A stretch of 48,458 nt of DNA from Planctomycetota bacterium (GTDB lineage Bacteria; Planctomycetota; J058), in NCBI GenBank assembly GCA_019636275.1, contig JAHBXY010000061.1:1-48458 (forward strand), read 5' to 3'. The notes beneath the pieces were generated by a model, which saw only the letters and a list, made by a program, of their open reading frames with translations, had not been told where the DNA came from and did not search any database. This document shows positions 10,222-17,453 of the stretch, in pieces. Numbering within the stretch: position 1 is the stretch's first letter; each line of letters opens with the position of its first letter. Both the position numbers and the translations under genes were made by a program.

Positions 10222-10409
10222 CGCACTTCGACCGGTTGGAGGGGCTCCGCTCCCCCGCAGGGGAAGATCACGCGCCGAAGGGGAAATTCCCCCAACCGAC
10301 GGGCGTTTCTTCTTCGACTTGCATTCAAGCCGGGCACCAAACGCAAAAACGAGGCCACTGGAACCGGGGTCTTTGACGCAGTTACCAGTGTAACCCCCCA
10401 GCGCCGGGC
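10222..10409. other. Spacer between glgA and the response regulator, with two palindromes
   Basis: This stretch is less G+C-rich than its surroundings. GGGGAAATTCCCC at 10280-10292 is a near-perfect palindrome about 60 bases before the regulator start and could be an operator. GTTAC and GTAAC (10381-10385, 10390-10394) form a second small palindrome near the glgA 3' end. No good ribosome-binding site or sigma-70 promoter was recognised. Confidence 0.35.
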
Positions 10410-11876
10410 TCAGGCCGGTCGATCGCAGAGCGCGCCGCGGTAGAGGTCCCGGTAGCGGCCGGCGCTCCGGGTCCAGCTGTACTCCTGGGCCATGCCGGTG
10501 GTGGCGATCTGCCGCCAGGTCCCGGGGGTCTCGGCGAAGCACTCGATCGCGCGGTCGACGGCGCGCAGGAGCTCGGGCTGCGTGGGCTCCTCGAAGACGA
10601 AGCCGTTGGCCCGCCCGGCGGCGACGTTGGTCGCGTCGGCGTCGACGACGGTGTCCGCCAGCCCGCCGGTGCGCCGGACGATCGGGATCGTCCCGTAGCG
10701 CATGCTGTAGAGCTGCGTCAGGCCGCAAGGCTCGAAGCGCGAGGGCATGAGGAACATGTCCGCCCCGGCCTCGACCTGGTGCGCGAGCTCCTCGGTGTAG
10801 CCCACGTGCACGGCCAGGCGGCCCGGGTTCTGGCGCGCGGCGTCCTCGAGGGCGGACCCGAAGCGGCGCTCGCCGTTGCCCATCACCACGAGCTGGACCG
10901 GCCGCTCCATGAGCTCGGACATGGCCTCGACCATGAGGTCGATCCCCTTCTGCTCGACGAGGCGGCCGACCGACGCGATGAGCGGCGACTCCTCGTCGCG
11001 CGCGAGGCCCAGGCTCTCCTGCAGGTGGCGCTTGTTCTCCGCCTTCGACTCGATGCTCTGCGCCGTGTAGGGCCGGGCGATGAACGGGTCGTTGCCGGGG
11101 TCCCACTCCTCGTAGTTGGCCCCGTTGAGGATCCCGCACAGCCGGTCGCGGCGGCGCCGCAGGAGGTCGTCGAAGCCGCAGCCGAGGCGCGGCGTGCAGA
11201 TCTCCTCGGCGTAGGTCGGGCTCACGGTCGTCAGCCAGTCGGAGAAGACCAGGCCGCCCTTGATGAACGACATCTTCCCGTGGAACTCGAGGCCGTCGGG
11301 GCGCCACAGGCCCGAAGGCAGCAGCAGGTCCTGGAACTTCGAGTAGGAGAACAGGCCCTGGTAGGCGAGGTTGTGGATGGTGAAGATCGACGCCGGCCGC
11401 GTCGCCGCCGGCTCGAGCTGGAGCAGCGCCGGCACGAGACCCGTGTGCCAGTCGTGGCAGTGGACGACGTCGGGCCGCCACCCCGGCGTGACCCGCTCGA
11501 GCGCCATGGCCGTGACGGCGCGGCAGAACACGGCGAAGCGCTCGGCGTTGTCGGACCAGTCCTGGCCCCGCTCGTCGCCGTAGGGCGTGCCCTCGCGCGC
11601 GAAGTGGGCCGGCGAGTCGACGAGGTACAGCGGCACCTGCCCGTCGGGCATCGTCCCCAGAAGGACGCGCACCGGCGCCGGGGCGAGCGGGATGTCGACC
11701 GTCCCCACGCAGGTCAGGTCGCGCGCGCGGGCCAGCGCCGTGGGGTAGGCCGGCAGGACGAGGCGCACGTCGTGGCCGTGGCGCATGAGCTCGAGCGGGA
11801 GGCTCCCGCACACGTCCGCCAGGCCGCCGGTCTTCACCAGGGGATGGGCCTCCGCAGTCACGAACAGGATCTTCAC
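10410..11876 (-). CDS. glgA: Glycogen synthase (ADP-glucose starch glucosyltransferase)
   Basis: This 488-residue GT5 glycosyltransferase transfers glucose from ADP-glucose to a growing alpha-1,4-glucan in the cytoplasm. Seen: the N-terminal KTGGLADV motif with nucleotide-binding K15, the HCHDWHTG segment, a GNGE(R) turn in the C-terminal Rossmann domain, and the FEPCGLTQLYSMRYG signature. The length is normal. The start is GTG at 11874-11876, preceded by a good GGAGG four bases away. glgB, glgC and glgP are absent; malQ is 22 kb away. Glucan metabolism is therefore dispersed, and the neighbours give no operon clue. Confidence 0.97.
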   Translation of the reverse strand: MKILFVTAEAHPLVKTGGLADVCGSLPLELMRHGHDVRLVLPAYPTALARARDLTCVGTVDIPLAPAPVRVLLGTMPDGQVPLYLVDSPAHFAREGTPYGDERGQDWSDNAERFAVFCRAVTAMALERVTPGWRPDVVHCHDWHTGLVPALLQLEPAATRPASIFTIHNLAYQGLFSYSKFQDLLLPSGLWRPDGLEFHGKMSFIKGGLVFSDWLTTVSPTYAEEICTPRLGCGFDDLLRRRRDRLCGILNGANYEEWDPGNDPFIARPYTAQSIESKAENKRHLQESLGLARDEESPLIASVGRLVEQKGIDLMVEAMSELMERPVQLVVMGNGERRFGSALEDAARQNPGRLAVHVGYTEELAHQVEAGADMFLMPSRFEPCGLTQLYSMRYGTIPIVRRTGGLADTVVDADATNVAAGRANGFVFEEPTQPELLRAVDRAIECFAETPGTWRQIATTGMAQEYSWTRSAGRYRDLYRGALCDRPA

Positions 11877-12213
11877 GTCGCCTCCGGTGTGGACCGACTT
11901 GGACGAGGCGGCGTGAGAGCACGGCCGGCTCGGCGCGGGCGCGCCCGCGGGGGTGGGAGCGCCGTGCCCCGCAATCGGGGTGCCTCACCCAGATGTGCGG
12001 AGCCTGCCGCAGCTTCCGCGGCGGGTCGCGCTCGCCCGCGGGGGAGTTTCTCGGAGCGCGCGGGATCCTCCCCACCCGACTCCGCAACCGCGCCCCGTCC
12101 GCCCGGGGCCCGGGCGTCGACGCCGCGTCCCCCCTCGACGGTGCGACGTTTGCGCCGCGTCGGAGCGCGGACGCTCGCGCGCTGCCGCGCGCGAACGGAC
12201 CCGGAGGGCGCCG
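11877..12213. other. Divergent spacer between glgA and the di-iron protein gene
   Basis: These 337 bases hold the upstream regions of two divergent genes. Seen: the GGAGG site for glgA, GGAGGG at about 12202 for the plus-strand gene, and several short G+C-rich inverted repeats. No clear -10/-35 pair, FNR-type box or structured RNA was recognised, and no gene is supported. Confidence 0.4.
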
Positions 12214-12906
12214 ATGATCCCGCTCGACCCGAGCCTCACCGTGTCCCAGCTCGCGTCCACACACCCTGCGTCGGTGGAGGTCCTGCAGCGCCACGGGATC
12301 GACTTCACCGGGACGGGGCGCGCGTCGCTCGCCGAGGTGTGCCGCGAGCTCTCGCTCGACCCGATCGTCCTCCTGGCCGAGGTCCGGGCCGAGGAGGCGC
12401 GCGTCGAGGCCGACCCGCCGCTCGACCGGCTCGTCCGCCAGATGCTCCAGGCCTATCACCACGTGCTGCGCGAGGAGCTGCCGCGCCTCCACCGCATGGC
12501 GCGGCGGGTGATCGAGGACGAGGCCCACCGCGACCCCGACACCCTCACGTCCGTCCTCGACACGTTCCTCGAGCTGCGCGGCTTCCTCGAGGACCACGGC
12601 GCCCGCGAGGAGCGGGAGCTGCAGGCCGTCGCCGGTCGCCCCCGCGGCCAGGGGCCCCCGGCGCTGGCGTTCGCGCTGCGGCAGGAGCACGAGGCGATGA
12701 CCGCCATGCTCCGTCGGCTGCGCCGCGTGACCCGCGACTTCACCCCGCCCGACGGCGCCGGCCTCCCCTGGCACGAGCTGTGGCGCGGGTTCGAGGGGCT
12801 CGAGGTCTCGCTGCAGGAGCACGTGCGGCTGGTGAACACCGTGCTCTTCCTGTGCACGGTCGTCGACGAGGGGGTCCGGCCGCAGGCCGAGCGGGTCGAG
12901 CCATGA
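12214..12906 (+). CDS. Degenerate RIC/YtfE-like hemerythrin protein
   Basis: This 230-residue protein has the layout of the repair-of-iron-centres family (YtfE, ScdA): an N-terminal DUF542-type domain (8-58) and a hemerythrin-like bundle (65-215). Typical members have a Cys pair in GIDYCCGG; here it reads GIDFTGTG, so both Cys are missing. Most di-iron ligands are kept: H82 or H83, H128, E132 and H159, H203. The second bridging Glu of YtfE (E208) aligns with V207. Repair of nitrosatively damaged Fe-S clusters is the family role; this copy may bind iron differently or act as a sensor. ATG 12214 follows GGAGGG. The stop overlaps the next gene (ATGA). Confidence 0.8.
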   Translation: MIPLDPSLTVSQLASTHPASVEVLQRHGIDFTGTGRASLAEVCRELSLDPIVLLAEVRAEEARVEADPPLDRLVRQMLQAYHHVLREELPRLHRMARRVIEDEAHRDPDTLTSVLDTFLELRGFLEDHGAREERELQAVAGRPRGQGPPALAFALRQEHEAMTAMLRRLRRVTRDFTPPDGAGLPWHELWRGFEGLEVSLQEHVRLVNTVLFLCTVVDEGVRPQAERVEP

Positions 12907-13085
12907 CACCCGACGACGCGCCTCCGCCCGACGGGTCGCCCCGCTCGGCCGACGCCCTGCGGCTCGGGTTCAACGTATGGCTGCTGCGGGCGCACGCGGC
13001 GGACCGCCGCCGCCCGCCGGCGGAGGAGGCCCTGCCGCCGGCGAGGGAGACGCCGCGACGGCGGCGGCGGCGCAGACAGGCCTGA
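12903..13085 (+). CDS. Small hypothetical protein coupled to the RIC-like gene
   Basis: This 60-residue frame starts at the ATG of an ATGA overlap with the di-iron protein, the coupling used elsewhere in this window. The peptide has an acidic Pro-rich N-terminus, a short hydrophobic stretch (LGFNVWLLRAHA) and a strongly basic C-terminus of six consecutive Arg. No homology is recognised. It may bind nucleic acid or membranes or be a chance frame; the overlap is the main support. Confidence 0.45.
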   Translation: MTPDDAPPPDGSPRSADALRLGFNVWLLRAHAADRRRPPAEEALPPARETPRRRRRRRQA

Positions 13086-13185
13086 ACCAGCCCCACGTCC
13101 AGGCCGCTCGCTCGTGGGGCGCGCGGCGACGCGTCCTCGTCCGCCCTCGCATGACCGGCCGACCGCGGCAGGAGAGGTCGGCTGG

Positions 13186-14940
13186 TCAAGCTCTCACGGT
13201 CGGCGGCGTCGACTGCTGCGGGAAGCGCGTCGCGAACGTCGCCTTGCCGCTCCCCGAGTGCAGCCGGCTCAGCGGCACGCCGCGCCACAGGACGGGCTCG
13301 GTCGTCAGCCGCCGCGGGTGCATGCCGTAGCGCGCCCCCGTGGGGACCACGAGCCCGCCGAGGCCCGGGAGGCGCCGCGCGCCGGCCTTGCTCACCCGCG
13401 CCGTGATCGCGTCGTAGAGGACCTGCAGGTCGATCCCGGACGGGTCGTCGTGCGCGCCCTTGATCGTGCGGTCGACCTCCATGTGCGTGGTGACCGTCAG
13501 CAGGTGACCCGCGCGCGCGGACGCCAGCAGGTAGAGGTCCACGAGGCCCTCGATCAGCGTCACGGGCGCGGCGGCCACGAAGAAGGCCACCTCGTCGCGC
13601 TTCGGGCCCGCCTTCCGCGCCTCCTTCTCGCGGCTTCCCCAGCCGATCGGGTGCTTCCAGGTCATGCAGGCGAGCTCGACCGGTCGCCCGTCGGGCCCGT
13701 TCGCCGCCCGCTCGGGGAGCCAGTCCGCCGGCTGGCGGCCGGGGTCCGCCTCGCTCAGGGCCTGCGCGAGCGCGGCGCGGTCGGCGGGCCCCACGCGGTA
13801 GTAGGGGAGGGGGACGGTCTCGATCTCGATGGTGAAGGCGCTCCAGGGCGGGTTGCCCTGGTCGAAGCTCGCCTTCGTGCCGTAGCGCGCGTTCCAGAAG
13901 TTCCAGCTCGGCGCGAAGACGCCGCCCCAGTTGAGGAACCCGTGCACCGCCGTCGGCTTGTCGTCCGACCTCCAGCGGATGCGCCGGGTGCTCGGCCGGT
14001 AATGCCGCTCGGACCGGTCGGCGGCGAGGATGCCGATGTCATGGACGACGAAGTAGGCCTTCACGATGTCGCCGCTCGTCCACTCGGAGTCCAGGACCGC
14101 CCTGGCCTTCAGCCTGGGGTCCTGGTCGTCCTTGAACAGCTCGCGCACCTTGCAGGTCATGGCCGGCCCGCCGGCGCGCAGCATCGACTCGATGAGCTGG
14201 CGCCGGGTCATCGTGCCGTCGAGCAGCTTGTCGAACCGGAGCCCGTCGACGTCCACGTCCGCGGGGCCGCCCCCGCGCGCCGCCTCGATGAGCCGGAGCG
14301 TCTCCGGCTCGTGGCGCCGCGGCGCCTCCTTCGTGGGCAGGCTGGGGCGCCGCGCGGGGTCGGAGAAGCGGTCGGGGAGCGAGAGCATGTCCTCGATCGG
14401 GTCGCCGACGACGACGTAGCTGGGGCTCACCTTCGGCGGCAGCGCCCGGTAGATGCGGTCGCCCTCCTCGAGCGTGAAGCCCACCTCGAACGTGCCGTCG
14501 GCCAGCTCATCGTGGAGGTCCGCGCGGCCGAAGCGGAAGAACAGCTTGCGCTTGCCCACGCGCACGGCAAAGTCGGCGAGCGCCGCCTGCTTCTTGTAGA
14601 AGTCGGCGAGGGCGCCGTCGAGGACCTCCTTCTTCGCGGGGACCGCGGCGGCGATCCCGGTCGCGGTCCTCGTGAGCGTCACCTGCATGCGGGCGAACGG
14701 CGACTCCTTCGGGCCGGCGGCGCCCGCCTCCGCGACCGTGTCGACGTCATGGAGGGTCAGCGTGGCGGTGACGGAGCCCTCCTCGAGGGCCTCCACCTCC
14801 TTCCACTTGTGGACCATGAGCGTGAGCTCGGGGAGGGTCTTGAGCGCGCGCCGCGCCGCCCAGTCGCGGCGCGTCCCCTGCTCGGTCGCGGTGAGCTCGA
14901 CCCAGTACTCCTCGCTCCGGCCCGTGACGTCGGTCGGCAT
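13186..14940 (-). CDS. Large unknown protein, possible amidase-like peptidoglycan hydrolase
   Basis: This 584-residue protein has no signal peptide. The N-terminal 170 residues are beta-rich. Residues 205-290 are helical and charged. The C-terminal half contains YFVVHD (H300), VHGFLNWGG (H333), an aromatic WNFWNARYG stretch, and THMEVD then GAHDDPSG (H486, H497). The spacing of an early His and a late His-Asp-Pro-Gly-like motif recalls amidase_2 zinc amidases, and VHGFLN resembles the strand after the first ligand; this is a weak match. ATG 14940 is two bases after the stop of the zinc-ribbon gene, so the two form an operon. Relation to the left-edge wall-binding protein is a guess from theme. 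Confidence 0.6.
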   Translation of the reverse strand: MPTDVTGRSEEYWVELTATEQGTRRDWAARRALKTLPELTLMVHKWKEVEALEEGSVTATLTLHDVDTVAEAGAAGPKESPFARMQVTLTRTATGIAAAVPAKKEVLDGALADFYKKQAALADFAVRVGKRKLFFRFGRADLHDELADGTFEVGFTLEEGDRIYRALPPKVSPSYVVVGDPIEDMLSLPDRFSDPARRPSLPTKEAPRRHEPETLRLIEAARGGGPADVDVDGLRFDKLLDGTMTRRQLIESMLRAGGPAMTCKVRELFKDDQDPRLKARAVLDSEWTSGDIVKAYFVVHDIGILAADRSERHYRPSTRRIRWRSDDKPTAVHGFLNWGGVFAPSWNFWNARYGTKASFDQGNPPWSAFTIEIETVPLPYYRVGPADRAALAQALSEADPGRQPADWLPERAANGPDGRPVELACMTWKHPIGWGSREKEARKAGPKRDEVAFFVAAAPVTLIEGLVDLYLLASARAGHLLTVTTHMEVDRTIKGAHDDPSGIDLQVLYDAITARVSKAGARRLPGLGGLVVPTGARYGMHPRRLTTEPVLWRGVPLSRLHSGSGKATFATRFPQQSTPPTVRA

Positions 14941-14942
14941 CG

Positions 14943-16355
14943 CTAGACCTCTCCGCGGGGGATCGTGGGATCGTCCACGTCGCCGTGGGCGGCCTCGTAC
15001 ACACCGGCCGGCACGGGGGCCGCCTCCTCGTCGCGCTCCGCCGGCGGCGGCGCCTCGGCCGGGTCGACCGGCAGCCAGGCCGGCGGCGCGTCGTCGGCGT
15101 CCGGCGTCGTCACCCCCGGGGGCGCCGCGTGCGCCTCGAGGTCCTCGTCGCTCGCGCGCCGGTGGGGCACACGCACGCTGATCACGCAGTCGGGGTGGTG
15201 CGAGGCCGGGACGTCGACCTCGCCGCCGGCGACGCGCACGAGGTGCCGGCCCGGGCCGACGCCGTCGAGGCGCAGGACGCCGTCGGCGTCGGCGCGCAGG
15301 AGGCGGCCCTCGACCTCGCACTCGACGTCGCCGAGCGGCACGCGCCCGGTCGCGTCGAAGAGGCGCGCGCTGAGGAGGTAGTCGCCCGTCGGCGCATCCG
15401 GGTCGCCGTGGGTCCGGTCGTAGTCCTCGACGGGCGCGACCTCGGGGGCGTCGTCGTCCGCCGGGGACGGCGCGTCGTCGTCGGCCACCGGCAGCCAGGC
15501 CGGAGGAGCGTCGTCGCCCGCCTCGCCCTCGCCCGCCGGCAGCGCGTGCGCCTCCTCCTCGTCCGGCGTCGCCGCGCGGAAGGGCAGGCGCACGCACACG
15601 ACGTAGTCCGCGTGGTGGGAGGCGGGCACGTCGACCGCGCCGTCGGCGAACTCGACCATGTGCCGCCCCGGGCCCACGGCGTCGACGCGCAGGTGGCCCT
15701 CGTCGTCGGTGCGGGTCGCGCGGCCGAGCGCCCTGCACTCGAGGTCGCGCTGGGGGACGCGGCCCGTGCGGTCGAAGAAGCGGACGTTCAGCAGGTATCG
15801 CCCCGCGGGGGCGGTGGCGACGGTGGGCAGGCGACGCGGCGGCTTGCGCAGGGCGGCGACCTCGATCGAGGGGGCGAAGCCGTCCTCCTCGGTCACGTCG
15901 ACGACGTGGTCGACGCCCGCCAGCGCGTCCGGCCCGCTCCCCGGGCCACAGACGAGCACGAGGCGCACGTCGTGGTGCCCGTCGCGGGCGAAGCCGTCCG
16001 GCGGCGCGACCGGCAGCGCCCGCTCGTCGGCCTCGGCCGCCGCGAACTCGACCGTGAGCCCGATCGTCCAGTCGGCGTGCCCGGCCGGGTGCAGACGGAC
16101 CACGAGCACGTCGGCGGCGGCGGGCGGTCGGTCGGCGTCGGCCAGCCCTTGGGCCGCCGCTCGCGACAGCACGGGCGCCCGATCCGCCTCGCCGAGGTCG
16201 TGGCCGCGCAGGACCTGCACGCGCCGGCCGGAGAGCCGGAACGTGCGCGTGCGGTCCTGGACCACGGTCCAGCTCGTCTTGGGGGCCTCGCACGTGGCGC
16301 ACGTCAGGTCGTCCTGACCGACCTCCACGCCGCAGCCCTGGCACGTCCACGCCAT
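14943..16355 (-). CDS. Zinc-ribbon protein with tandem Ig-like modules
   Basis: This 470-residue protein begins with a zinc ribbon (C5, C8, C19, C22). Residues 30-180 are unassigned. Two near-identical beta modules follow at about 183-258 and 322-397, each with a DxTGRVP turn, a VGPGRH strand and a VDVPASHH motif. They resemble carboxypeptidase-regulatory or prealbumin-like folds. Each is followed by an acidic Pro-rich linker with DDAPPAWLPV (281-290, 421-430). The chain ends where a third module should begin (AHGDVDDPT). ATG 16355 was chosen because the ribbon starts there and TATGCT lies six bases upstream. It is the first gene of a two-gene operon. Function unknown. Confidence 0.75.
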   Translation of the reverse strand: MAWTCQGCGVEVGQDDLTCATCEAPKTSWTVVQDRTRTFRLSGRRVQVLRGHDLGEADRAPVLSRAAAQGLADADRPPAAADVLVVRLHPAGHADWTIGLTVEFAAAEADERALPVAPPDGFARDGHHDVRLVLVCGPGSGPDALAGVDHVVDVTEEDGFAPSIEVAALRKPPRRLPTVATAPAGRYLLNVRFFDRTGRVPQRDLECRALGRATRTDDEGHLRVDAVGPGRHMVEFADGAVDVPASHHADYVVCVRLPFRAATPDEEEAHALPAGEGEAGDDAPPAWLPVADDDAPSPADDDAPEVAPVEDYDRTHGDPDAPTGDYLLSARLFDATGRVPLGDVECEVEGRLLRADADGVLRLDGVGPGRHLVRVAGGEVDVPASHHPDCVISVRVPHRRASDEDLEAHAAPPGVTTPDADDAPPAWLPVDPAEAPPPAERDEEAAPVPAGVYEAAHGDVDDPTIPRGEV

Positions 16356-16361
16356 GCCCGA

Positions 16362-16367
16362 AGCATA
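16362..16367 (-). promoter_or_regulatory. Leaderless-type -10 box of the zinc-ribbon gene
   Basis: TATGCT ends six bases before ATG 16355. TTGCTT at 16386-16391 is spaced 18 bases upstream as a possible -35. Transcription would start at or next to the ATG. Confidence 0.55.
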
Positions 16368-16397
16368 GGTCGAGGGGACACGGCGAAGCAACCGGCG

Positions 16398-17354
16398 CTA
16401 CCGGAGGTGCGCGTCCACCGCCCCCCGCAGGGCGGCCGGGTCCTCGATCGGCGCGGAGGTCCACCACGAGGACCCGGGGCAGACGAACGAGAGGAACACC
16501 GCCGCGCGCCCCAGGTCCGGATAACCCTCGCCCGATGGACGGAGGACGACGACCGCCCGCGGGGGGCAGCAGCGGCGGGCGGCGCGCAGGAGCGCGTCGT
16601 ACCTCGGGTCCCCCGGAGGGCCCGTGACGTTGACCCGCATCGCCAAGAGCGCGCGCTCGTCCTTCGCGAGGTCGCCCTCGGGCCCGGGCGCGACATCGCG
16701 CAGCCAGACCCCGGCGACGTCCCCCCAGTCCGGGTCCGCGGTCACCGCCTCGAGCCGCAGGAGCGCGCGGGCGGCGACGGCGGAGCGCTCGGGGAGCGCG
16801 CCGATCGCCGCGCGCGCACGCTCCAGCCAGCGCTCGTCGCCCGTGGCCTCCAACAGGGCCACGCACGCCGCCAGGCGGGCCGGGCCGCCGGGCTCCCTGG
16901 GCGCATGGCGCGAGAGGGCCTCGCCGCGCGCCAGCGCGTCGGCCCGCAGGAGCTCGTCCCCCGTGACGTCGAACAGGCGCAGCAGGGCCACCACCGCCGC
17001 GCCGGTCTCCTCCCCCGAGGGCGCCGCGGGGAGGCGCGCCAGGAGCGCCTGCAGGTCCGCGCGCGCCGCGTCCAGCCACGCGTCGTCGTCGCTGACCCGC
17101 AGCGCCAGGCAGCGGAGCTCGACGGCCCGGGCGAGCGCCGCCACGTCGTCGTCCCGCGTCCAGGCGCGCAGCGCCGACAGGGCGCGCTCGAGGGCCGCGT
17201 CGTCGGCGTCGACCGTGGCGCGCAGGAGAGCGCGCTCGATCCCGGCGGGCGAGGCGAGGTCGGGCGGCGGCGCCGGCCGCGTCGGCTGAGCTGGGGGCCG
17301 CGCCGGCGCTGCGCAGCTCGCGACGAGTACGACGAGCGTCAGCACCAGCCGCAC
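16398..17354 (-). CDS. Lipoprotein with helical repeat body
   Basis: This protein of 318 residues starts at GTG 17354 with a lipoprotein signal: a hydrophobic LVLTLVVLVASC core with lipobox VASC, then a Pro/Ala-rich tether. The frame stays open up to 17429, but that part lies in a dispersed repeat and would add a charged, non-signal-like N-terminus. The body (about 45-240) is Ala/Leu/Arg-rich paired helices like degenerate TPRs. A mixed C-terminal region has two adjacent Cys (RRCCPP). No catalytic motif is seen. It probably sits in the cell envelope. Its stop is 42 bases before the zinc-ribbon start, which has its own promoter signal. Confidence 0.7.
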   Translation of the reverse strand: MRLVLTLVVLVASCAAPARPPAQPTRPAPPPDLASPAGIERALLRATVDADDAALERALSALRAWTRDDDVAALARAVELRCLALRVSDDDAWLDAARADLQALLARLPAAPSGEETGAAVVALLRLFDVTGDELLRADALARGEALSRHAPREPGGPARLAACVALLEATGDERWLERARAAIGALPERSAVAARALLRLEAVTADPDWGDVAGVWLRDVAPGPEGDLAKDERALLAMRVNVTGPPGDPRYDALLRAARRCCPPRAVVVLRPSGEGYPDLGRAAVFLSFVCPGSSWWTSAPIEDPAALRGAVDAHLR

Positions 17355-17355
17355 C

Positions 17356-17412
17356 GCAGAGGCAGAGGTCTCCGCGATCTCTGCGTCTCCGCTGCGCTCT
17401 CTGCGTCCAATC
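17356..17412. repeat. Copy of a CTCTGCGTC-type dispersed repeat
   Basis: Two copies of CTCTGCGTC (17379-17387, 17399-17407) lie in a region reading on the minus strand as GACGCAGAG-rich sequence. I recognise this as a short interspersed sequence seen in many unrelated bacterial genomes, often mistranslated as small proteins. Here it forms the 5' end of the open frame of the downstream lipoprotein gene. Confidence 0.5.
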
Positions 17413-17453
17413 ACGTGTGAAGGACCCACTCTCGAGGCGAGTGAGGCCCGCCG

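Noticed and set aside
10325..10341. Sigma-54 promoter (TGGTGC-N5-TTGAA on the minus strand)
   Set aside because: The spacing is right, but the invariant GC of the -12 element is GA and two bases of the -24 element differ.
16398..17429. Upstream ATG start (17429) of the lipoprotein gene
   Set aside because: It would put a charged, repeat-derived stretch before the signal peptide; GTG 17354 gives a normal lipoprotein signal.
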